A DNA stretch of 64,000 bases, from positions 62,001 to 126,000 of the forward strand of contig CAUJHS010000018.1 in assembly GCA_963204915.1 (NCBI GenBank), written 5' to 3'. The DNA is from Planctomycetota bacterium (GTDB taxonomy: Bacteria; Planctomycetota; Planctomycetia; Pirellulales; Pirellulaceae). A program made the translations under genes and the position numbers. Positions 57,820 to 64,000 of the stretch are shown here, in pieces. The notes beneath the pieces are model-generated. The model was not told the origin of the DNA, did not search any database, and saw only the letters and a list, made by a program, of their open reading frames with translations. The stretch's first letter is position 1. Every line of letters begins with the position of its first letter.

Positions 57820-58268
57820 GATCCGGCGGTTGTTGAACGCCCGGAATCGGTCGGCCGCTTCTGTCGCCACCGCTTTGGCGCCCCGTTTGCCATTACGTGT
57901 TGTACGGGGGCAACGAGAGCGTTGTATTTGGGCAAGATTTAGCGACTGGGGTGTTGCCGTCATGCAACATGTTGCTCGGACGCAACTTGCGGATTTTGCA
58001 GGTTTTTCCGGTTCGGCAGATGTCCGACGGAACTTGAAAATTTTTTTCACGCGCGCAAGTTGGCTCCGTCTTTGATGTTGCTGATGCTTCGCGGCGATAA
58101 ACGCGACTTCACTCATTTGCCAAAGTGCCGTTTATCCCGCAGACTCGTGATGTAGGAGTATGCCGACGCGCGCCTACTCGTACGCGCCCGTAGCTTCTCG
58201 GCCCGGATGGCCGGTCGCTTGTGCATTAGGCTTGGGAAGGCAGACAGTATGACAACGAGGTCCAGGGG
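57820..58268. other. 449-bp intergenic stretch with one short palindrome
   Basis: The only structure I notice is the 12-bp palindrome GCAACATGTTGC (57964-57975). No gene, T-tracted terminator or clear promoter is evident before the YTV gene. Confidence 0.5.
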
Positions 58269-59777
58269 ATGAGAAAGGTCTTTATGTGGGGGCAAGGCGG
58301 TGGAGTAGTGGCGGCCCTGGCGGTCGCGCTCCTGCCCGCCGGGGTCAAGGCCCAAAGTTGCGGTTGCTCGACGGCGTATCGGATGGTCTGCAAGACGATC
58401 TTTGAACAACAAGCCGTCACCGCGTACCGTATTGAATACGAAACGGTGCTGGAAGAGCGGCAAATCACGGTGCAGCGTCCGGTCATGGAAACCTCCATGC
58501 AAGAACGCCGGTACACGGTGGCGCGCCCCGTCACCGAGACCAGCACCCGCGAGCAGCGTTACACGGTGCGTCGCCCGGTGTTTGAAACGAGCTTTCAGGA
58601 CCAATCGTATGATGTGGTCCGCTGGGTTGAAGAAACCCAGATGCAGGAGCAACGTTTCACCGTGCAGCGTCCCGTGTGGGAGACGCAAATGCAGCAAATC
58701 CAACAGACGGTCCGCCGGCCCGTGACCGAAACCGTCATGCAGGATCAATGCGTCACCACGCTTCAACCGGTGACGACCATGCAGAACGTGGTGGTCAACC
58801 AGGTTCAGGCGGTCGATCAAGTGGTGTGCGTTCCCGGCGAGTCTCGATACGGTCTGGAATGGCTGCGTCCGGGATTCCACGTGGACCCAACCAGCGGTCA
58901 AACGCAGTTCCACCGTCGCGGGTTGTATTGGACGAATCAAGCCGCCCCCGCCACGCAACAGGTGCAGCGAGTGCTGGTCAACACCCCCGTAGTGTGCCAG
59001 CAACCGGTGACGACCATGCAGGCGCAAACGGTGATGCAAAAAGTGCCCGTCCAAGTGACGAAGTACTGCGATGAAGTCGTTACCCAACAGATTCCGCGCC
59101 AGGTGTGTCGGATCGAGACGAGCGAAGAAGTGCGGCAAGTGCCTATCACCGTGCGCAAGCCCGTGACCGAGCGCGTGACCAATCGCGTGCCGGTGCAAAC
59201 CTGCCGCTGGGTTGAGCAGGAAGTGGTGCAGCAAATTCCTGTGACCACCTGCCGCATGGTGTACGAGGAGCGCGTTGAGCAAATTCCCGTGCAAACCTGC
59301 CGCATGGTGACGGAGGTGCGCAAGGTGCAAACCCCGCGTACGGTGCAAAAGTGCGTGCCCTACACGATCACGCGGATGGTTCCCCGCACGGTGACGATGC
59401 GCGTGCCCGTGGTTACGTATTCGCCGGTCGTTTCCTGTCCTACGACGGCGGCGACGGTCTTGCCCGCTCCGGCGACGACCTACTACGCTCCGCCGGCCGC
59501 CACCTATCCGGGTCCGGCCAGCAGCACAGGTTCGGCCGGCAGCACGGGTTCGCAACAACCCACGCCTGCTCCGGCGCCTGCGCAAGGCGGACAACCGTCC
59601 GACGCGGATCCTACGGGTACGCCGTCGCTCAACAAACCGGTAACGCCCGACGTCGAACCGACGCCAGATCCCGCCGCTGACGCACCCGCGCCCGAGGCTC
59701 CTGCGCCCGCAGCGCCGGCCCCGGCCGCTCCTGGCCCCACGGCTCGCGAGGGACAACGCACTCAGTTGTCGGCCTGA
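58269..59777 (+). CDS. YTV-repeat planctomycete cell-wall protein
   Basis: This 502-residue secreted protein has GAGG 8 bases before ATG 58269 and a signal peptide to about residue 28 (ALLPAGVKA). The mature part carries at least twelve tandem units of about 20 residues containing YTV, RPV or RPVxET-like words (for example RRYTVARPVTETS), interrupted by a non-repeat stretch near 190-240. Cysteine-bearing units follow (PVQTCRWVEQ, PVTTCRMVYE). The C-terminal 110 residues are Pro/Ala-rich. YTV proteins are planctomycete cell-envelope structural proteins likely cross-linked by disulfides. Confidence 0.93.
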   Translation: MRKVFMWGQGGGVVAALAVALLPAGVKAQSCGCSTAYRMVCKTIFEQQAVTAYRIEYETVLEERQITVQRPVMETSMQERRYTVARPVTETSTREQRYTVRRPVFETSFQDQSYDVVRWVEETQMQEQRFTVQRPVWETQMQQIQQTVRRPVTETVMQDQCVTTLQPVTTMQNVVVNQVQAVDQVVCVPGESRYGLEWLRPGFHVDPTSGQTQFHRRGLYWTNQAAPATQQVQRVLVNTPVVCQQPVTTMQAQTVMQKVPVQVTKYCDEVVTQQIPRQVCRIETSEEVRQVPITVRKPVTERVTNRVPVQTCRWVEQEVVQQIPVTTCRMVYEERVEQIPVQTCRMVTEVRKVQTPRTVQKCVPYTITRMVPRTVTMRVPVVTYSPVVSCPTTAATVLPAPATTYYAPPAATYPGPASSTGSAGSTGSQQPTPAPAPAQGGQPSDADPTGTPSLNKPVTPDVEPTPDPAADAPAPEAPAPAAPAPAAPGPTAREGQRTQLSA

Positions 59778-59812
59778 TGCGCCTTTGCGGATTTGCGTTG
59801 AACTTTACCCAT

Positions 59813-59844
59813 AACCCCAGGTCGTCGCCTGGGGTTCTTTTTTT
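59813..59844 (+). terminator. Intrinsic terminator after the YTV gene
   Basis: AACCCCAGG (59813-59821) pairs with CCTGGGGTT (59828-59836) over a TCGTCG loop, followed by C and seven Ts. This is a textbook hairpin-plus-U-tract signal 36 bases after the YTV stop and 14 bases before the next start codon. It should limit read-through from the highly expressed wall protein into the BRCT-MerR-TPR gene. Confidence 0.92.
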
Positions 59845-59857
59845 GTAAGATGCATGC

Positions 59858-61093
59858 ATGGATGACGACCCTCTGCTGGAAGAACCGCTTGTCGAAGAGA
59901 ATGGCCCATTGACCGGCAAGCGCGTGGCGTTCGTCGGGAAGCTAGGAGGCGTCACACGCCGCGAAGCGCAACAACTTGTGCGGCGCGAAGGCGGCGTGGT
60001 CGTGGACCAGACCGACGAAAGCCTGGACCTCGTGGTGATTGGCGCCGAGGAGTTCCCCGTCGCAGCGCTCGATGCGCTGTTGGAGCCGAACCTGCGCACC
60101 GCGGCGGCGGAAGGGCGCGTTGAAATCATCACCGAGACCGAACTGTGGCAACGCCTCGGCCTGATGGAGAACGAACAACATGTGCGCCGCCTTTACACTC
60201 CGGCCATGCTGGCCGATTTGCTGGATGTGCCGGTGGCCATCATCCGCCGCTGGCGCCGACGCGGCTTGATTACGCCGGCGCGCGAAGTAAAACGCCTGCC
60301 CTATTTTGACTTCCAGGAAGTCGCCACGGCCCGACGGTTAGCGCAGGTCTTGGCCGAAGGGGTTTCGCCTGCGGCTTTGGAGAAGAAGTTGTCTGAGTTG
60401 GCTCGGTTCACTCCAGGCGCCGAGCGCTCCTTAGCGCAACTGCAAGTAATCGTGGAAGGTCGCGAATTACTCCTGCGGCGCGGTGAAGGGCTTATCGAAC
60501 CAGGCGGCCAATTGCGGTTTGATTTCGACGCGACAGGAGCGCCCGTAAGCGCTGTCGAGGAGAAAGAAGCGGAGCCTGCCAACTCGACCGATGAGCCCGT
60601 CACGCCCGAGCAGTTGCTCGATCTGGCGATGACGCTGGAAGACGAAGAACGACTTGACGAGGCGGCGGAAATGTACCGGGCGGCACTGGCGGCGCAAGGT
60701 CCGCGGGCCGATGTGTGCTTTCAACTCGCGGAATTGTTGTATCGTTTGGGCGACCTTTCCGCCGCCCGCGAACGCTACTACATGGCGATTGAACTGGATG
60801 AAGATTACGTCGAAGCTCGGGCCAACCTCGGTTGCGTGCTGGCCGAGATGGGGCAGAACGAGTTGGCGATCGCCGCGCTCCAAGGCGCGCTGACTTATCA
60901 CAACGACTTTCCCGATGCGCATTACCACTTAGGCGTGCTTCTGGACGAACGCGGCGACGTCGACCTCGCTCGCCGGCACTGGGAGCAGTTTCTCGAACTC
61001 GCCCCCGATAGCCCCTGGGCCGAAGAAGCGCGCCAGCGGTTGTACGCTTCGGACGAAATCCTGCCCGAGATCGAACGGGAAGCGCCGTCCTAA
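59858..61093 (+). CDS. BRCT - MerR-like HTH - TPR protein
   Basis: This 411-residue protein has three parts. Residues 18-98 resemble a BRCT domain (GKRVAFVGKLGGVTRREAQQL, then GGVVVDQTDESLDLVVIG). Residues 108-185 look like a MerR-type helix-turn-helix (LYTPAMLADLLDVPVAIIRRW, RRGLITPAREVKRLPYF). Residues 245-400 contain three or four TPR-like helix pairs (LEDEERLDEAAEMYRAAL, AREYYMAIELD-like, ELAIAALQGAL). Function is unknown; a DNA-binding protein that reads DNA ends or phosphoproteins is one inference. It follows the terminator of the YTV gene. Confidence 0.85.
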   Translation: MDDDPLLEEPLVEENGPLTGKRVAFVGKLGGVTRREAQQLVRREGGVVVDQTDESLDLVVIGAEEFPVAALDALLEPNLRTAAAEGRVEIITETELWQRLGLMENEQHVRRLYTPAMLADLLDVPVAIIRRWRRRGLITPAREVKRLPYFDFQEVATARRLAQVLAEGVSPAALEKKLSELARFTPGAERSLAQLQVIVEGRELLLRRGEGLIEPGGQLRFDFDATGAPVSAVEEKEAEPANSTDEPVTPEQLLDLAMTLEDEERLDEAAEMYRAALAAQGPRADVCFQLAELLYRLGDLSAARERYYMAIELDEDYVEARANLGCVLAEMGQNELAIAALQGALTYHNDFPDAHYHLGVLLDERGDVDLARRHWEQFLELAPDSPWAEEARQRLYASDEILPEIEREAPS

Positions 61094-61167
61094 CTGCCCG
61101 TGCACCAGGAGACCCGTACGCCAGGAGTAAGGTTCGCCGTTTGTTGCAGGAAGAGAAAGAGGGCCTC

Positions 61168-62328
61168 ATGTCTGTCGAGAGCGCGCCGCAAGATTCATCC
61201 GACGCCGTGGACGGATTACGCGATACGGCCATGTCGGCCGAGCAACTGGCGGAAGCCAAACAGTACAACCGCCAGAAACTGGGCTGGAGCCTGGTCGATT
61301 TGGCGATCTCGCTGGCGTATCTGACCATGGCGGCGTTTGTCCTGGCGCGGCCCGTCGACGACTGGCTGGCGACCTTTCCTGTGCTGGAAAATCGCTGGCT
61401 ACGGCTCGCGGCGTTCTTTGCTTTGCTTTCGCTCGGCGGAGCGGTGCTTTCCTGGCCCCTCGAATACTACACCGGGCACGTGTTGGAGCATCGTTACGGA
61501 CTTAGCAATCAATCTTTTGCCGCCTGGTTATGGCGGTGGGCGAAGCAGGGCCTGCTTGCTCTGGTGCTTGGCGCGCTATTGATGGAAGGCTTGTACCTGG
61601 TCATCGCGTTGACTGGCCCGTGGTGGTGGCTGGCTGCGGCTCTGGCGTTCTTTTTAGTGACGGTCGTGCTGGGACAACTCGCGCCGGTGATTGTGCTGCC
61701 GCTGTTCTACAAAGTCGAGCGCGTGCAAAACGAGGAGCTAACCCAAGGTTTCGCGAAGCTTGCCGAGGGCACCAGCCTGAACGTGGAAGGCGTTTATCGC
61801 ATGGCGATGAGCGAAGAAACCGTCAAAGCGAACGCCATGCTGGCCGGGCTCGGACGCACGCGCCGTGTGATTCTGGGCGATACGCTGCTTGAGAACTTTT
61901 CACGGAATGAACTGGATGTGATCTTCGCCCATGAAGTGGGGCACCATGTGTTCCATCATCTCCCGAAAATGCTGGCCCTGGGGCTGATCTACAGCGCCGC
62001 GGGTTTCTATCTGGCTAACGCCGCCTTGCGTTGGCGCGTGGGCGAGATCAACTACGCCGAACTGCCCGTCTCCGCGCTGCCGCTGTTGTTGTTGGCGCTG
62101 TCGCTCTTTTCCTTGCTGTTGGGACCGCTACAAAACGCGTTGAGCCGGCGGTTCGAGCGTCAATGCGACCGCTACGCTTTAGAACGCACGCGCGACCGGA
62201 CTTCGTACCGCTCGGCATTCCACAAGCTGGCGCAGCAGAACAAGGCCGACCCCGACCCGCCGCGCTGGGAAGTGGTGTTCTTCCACGATCACCCGCCGAT
62301 CGCTGAGCGAGTGAAGATGGCCGATTGA
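61168..62328 (+). CDS. M48 family CAAX-type metallopeptidase (Ste24-like)
   Basis: This protein is 386 residues from ATG 61168 with GAGGG 5 bases upstream; an in-frame TTG at 61141 is weaker. There are five or six membrane segments, an ALVDLAISLAYLTM-like N-terminus, and the zinc motif HEVGHHVFHH with the third ligand region (FERQCDRYALERT). NAMLAGLGRTRRVILGDTLL is typical of the Ste24/CAAX prenyl protease 1 family. Bacterial members act in envelope proteolysis. It is 74 bp downstream of the BRCT-MerR-TPR gene. Confidence 0.9.
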   Translation: MSVESAPQDSSDAVDGLRDTAMSAEQLAEAKQYNRQKLGWSLVDLAISLAYLTMAAFVLARPVDDWLATFPVLENRWLRLAAFFALLSLGGAVLSWPLEYYTGHVLEHRYGLSNQSFAAWLWRWAKQGLLALVLGALLMEGLYLVIALTGPWWWLAAALAFFLVTVVLGQLAPVIVLPLFYKVERVQNEELTQGFAKLAEGTSLNVEGVYRMAMSEETVKANAMLAGLGRTRRVILGDTLLENFSRNELDVIFAHEVGHHVFHHLPKMLALGLIYSAAGFYLANAALRWRVGEINYAELPVSALPLLLLALSLFSLLLGPLQNALSRRFERQCDRYALERTRDRTSYRSAFHKLAQQNKADPDPPRWEVVFFHDHPPIAERVKMAD

Positions 62329-62425
62329 GTCGCTTCCCGCGAGGCAACCGTTTGCACGGCTCATGCGGAGGGAATGAAGTTGGCGGCGTGGCATGGGCTC
62401 CGGTATACTAACGCACGTTTCACGC

Positions 62426-62493
62426 AGGTGTGACGCCCCCAATGTGGCGCACTCGCGGAGCGAGTGGACCACACGGAAGAAGTCATCACACCT
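62426..62493. repeat. 68-bp hairpin repeat element, copy B
   Basis: Perfect 8-bp terminal inverted repeats AGGTGTGA (62426-62433) and TCACACCT (62486-62493) enclose the hairpin CACTCGC-GGA-GCGAGTG (62450-62466). The sequence between is near-identical to copy A at 177-243, with the loop reversed in complement. It lies between the M48 gene and the last gene. No coding capacity. Confidence 0.75.
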
Positions 62494-62611
62494 CGCTGAA
62501 ATACGCTATAACGCACGAGTTCCTTGTTAGGCCGCTCAATTCTCCATGCGCCCCGCCTAATGAAGGGCGGCAAGGTTTGATCTTTTCGTCTCCTCGCGGC
62601 AAGTCTTTCCT

Positions 62612-64000
62612 ATGTCTGACCACGATTCTGAAAGTGTCGATCAACGGCTCGCCGAGCTTGAACAAGCGTTTGACGAGTTCGATGAACGCTGCTTGTTCCG
62701 TTCGAGCTTCCGTACGGCGAACGAAATTTACCGCACGGCGAAAAGCGGCGGGCGGATCATTCCGTATCTCAACGCCGGGTTCAAAATCATGAACGGCGCT
62801 CAAAGCCTGCTCGAACCCGAGAAAGGCCGCGACGCCGCGATCGAAGTGATCGCGCTGCTGGAAAGCGAAGACCTGGCGCGGCGCGTCCAACCCGACTTTC
62901 CTGAAGAAGAATACGCGCAAACCGTCGCGTGGATGTCGGCCTGCGGGTACGACAACCTGGCCAAGCACACGGCCATGATGCACGGTTACAACTCCGAGGG
63001 GATGCATAGCTGCATTGCCGACGGAATTCAGGTTTGCCGTCGCACGGGCAAATTGCGCTGCATCACCTGCTTTCGCGAGTACGCGTTCGACGTTTACCTG
63101 GCGGCCGACGACTTGGACATGGCGACGCACTTCGCGCGGCTTACCGCCGGCATGCCCGAAGACGCCCCCGGCTCTGAACGGCGCTGGGTGGCGGCCAAGA
63201 ACCTTTGCCGCGCGTACGCCATCTTGGGTCGTGTCGAGGAAGCGGAAGCCGCCGCACACCGAGCGCTCGCGCTAAGCAAAACATACTTCCGCCCCATGGA
63301 CGCTCGGCTCGACGCCCATGTGCTGCTGGAGAACATGCTGTTGCTCTCCGGGAAACACGAGGAACTGTCGAAGTACATTGGCGAACCGACCGCCAAACGC
63401 GAGATTCCGCAAGGCGAATCGATCTCGCATGATCTGGGTTGGGACTTGCGCGACGCGCTCGCCGCATGTTGCGAGGGAAAATACGACGAGGCCATTCGCA
63501 TTCTCACCCACTGGGATCGCTGGCTCACGACGCAGAAATGTCTTGACGAATGGTTCGAAGTACGGCTGCGTTTGATTGCGGCGCAGCGCCTGGCCGGCAA
63601 CCACAACGCCGTAGAGCCGTTGGCGAGGCAACTGGAAAGCAAGGCCAAAGCGGCGAACGACTGGCTCGCGCTGCGGCGGCTTTCGCGGCTGCTCGATCCG
63701 GACGAGCCGGTCTCGCCCTGGGCCGCCGCCGCGGCGCTCACGAGCGGACCTTTCGCAAGGCAGCATGGGGCCGCAACGCAGCATGGGGCCTTGCCCTCTG
63801 CAAGCGGCGCCGAACCGCACGATCTGGCTCAGCAGTCGACCGCTGGCGAAGCGACGGCCGCTGCGCAGGCGCCGTTGGCCGACGAAGACGAGGCTTCCGC
63901 CGCGACGCCGCTGGGCGACTGGATTGACGCTCTGGCCGAACGTCTCGATCAAGCGGGCGACGACGAAGCGGCCTTGGTCGCCCTGCGTCAGGAAGTCATC
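62612..64000 (+). CDS. Helical-repeat (TPR-like) hypothetical protein, truncated by window end
   Basis: The frame opens at ATG 62612 and runs without stop to the end of the window, giving at least 463 residues. No signal peptide. Helix-turn-helix rhythm of TPR type is visible in the middle (YAILGRVEEAEAAAHRALAL, LLLSGKHEELSKYIG, EGKYDEAIRILTHW). An unusual six-cysteine central region (SACGYDN, SCIADGIQVCRRTGKLRCITCFREY in part) precedes this. A low-complexity Ala-rich linker follows near 380-430. Family unrecognised; the 3' end is outside the window. Confidence 0.8.
   Translation, partial: MSDHDSESVDQRLAELEQAFDEFDERCLFRSSFRTANEIYRTAKSGGRIIPYLNAGFKIMNGAQSLLEPEKGRDAAIEVIALLESEDLARRVQPDFPEEEYAQTVAWMSACGYDNLAKHTAMMHGYNSEGMHSCIADGIQVCRRTGKLRCITCFREYAFDVYLAADDLDMATHFARLTAGMPEDAPGSERRWVAAKNLCRAYAILGRVEEAEAAAHRALALSKTYFRPMDARLDAHVLLENMLLLSGKHEELSKYIGEPTAKREIPQGESISHDLGWDLRDALAACCEGKYDEAIRILTHWDRWLTTQKCLDEWFEVRLRLIAAQRLAGNHNAVEPLARQLESKAKAANDWLALRRLSRLLDPDEPVSPWAAAAALTSGPFARQHGAATQHGALPSASGAEPHDLAQQSTAGEATAAAQAPLADEDEASAATPLGDWIDALAERLDQAGDDEAALVALRQEVI

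Noticed and set aside
58113..59756. A 547-codon minus-strand open frame
   Set aside because: It lies opposite the YTV gene and is His/Arg-rich low-complexity sequence, which is the complement of repeated GC-rich codons. The plus-strand gene has a signal peptide, ribosome-binding site and terminator.

Overview
The window reads as a high-GC chromosomal segment of a planctomycete, probably near Pirellulales. The lineage markers are a planctomycete-type cytochrome c/DUF1549/DUF1553 protein overlapping a DUF1501 protein, a YTV-repeat cell-wall protein, a YdjY-domain protein, a sulfatase, an Lgt with an embedded PDZ region and a kinase in a lineage-typical novel fusion. Genes are packed on both strands, mostly as singletons or pairs, with few long operons. 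I saw no rRNA, tRNA, CRISPR array, transposase or prophage gene.

Layout. 1-5.3 kb: the tail of an upstream gene, then on the minus strand a complete NMT1/sulfonate-type ABC importer (binding lipoprotein, permease, ATPase), an Asn-layered heptad-repeat protein, a small secreted hypothetical and a decayed TauE/SafE-like fragment. 5.3-15.5 kb, minus strand: DUF1549/DUF1553 and DUF1501 proteins (translationally coupled), a PD40 propeller protein, a polyprenyl glycosylphosphotransferase and a sulfatase. These suggest outer-surface and sulfated-polysaccharide biology. 16-23.3 kb: VOC protein preceded by a candidate Cys-rich mini-ORF, AcuI-type reductase, YdjY protein, a large unknown, YggS plus DUF167, a thioredoxin-like protein and YgfZ. 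23.4-26.5 kb: an operon of a YtrA-type GntR regulator, an ABC ATPase and a membrane permease, with a palindromic operator over its promoter. 26.5-33 kb: LarA-like protein, a small conserved protein, Lgt-PDZ, a trypsin-PDZ protease and RecA. 33.4-36.6 kb: a peroxiredoxin-Ser/Thr kinase fusion followed by a CoA-disulfide reductase-rhodanese protein. 36.7-46 kb: hydroxyacid dehydrogenase, nucleotidyltransferase, SDR, hydrolase, FolP, ThiC, UMF1-type MFS transporter and RlmI-like methyltransferase. 46-54.8 kb: stress-type protein, RpiB, HEAT protein, zincin, second hydroxyacid dehydrogenase, CoA-transferase and HisD. 54.8-57.8 kb: an HTH-cupin regulator divergent from tdh-kbl (threonine to glycine plus acetyl-CoA). 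58-64 kb: YTV cell-wall protein with a terminator, a BRCT-MerR-TPR protein, an M48 CAAX-type protease and a truncated tetratricopeptide-like protein running off the end.

The most promising unfamiliar biology is the peroxiredoxin-kinase fusion next to a CoA-disulfide reductase-rhodanese gene. I read it as a possible thiol-redox signalling module in which peroxide or persulfide chemistry controls phosphorylation. Further unusual architectures are the PDZ-inserted Lgt, the BRCT-MerR-TPR protein and the Asn-core heptad protein. A 68-bp hairpin element with terminal inverted repeats occurs near both ends of the window. Assignments rest on motif recognition by eye; no database search was run.
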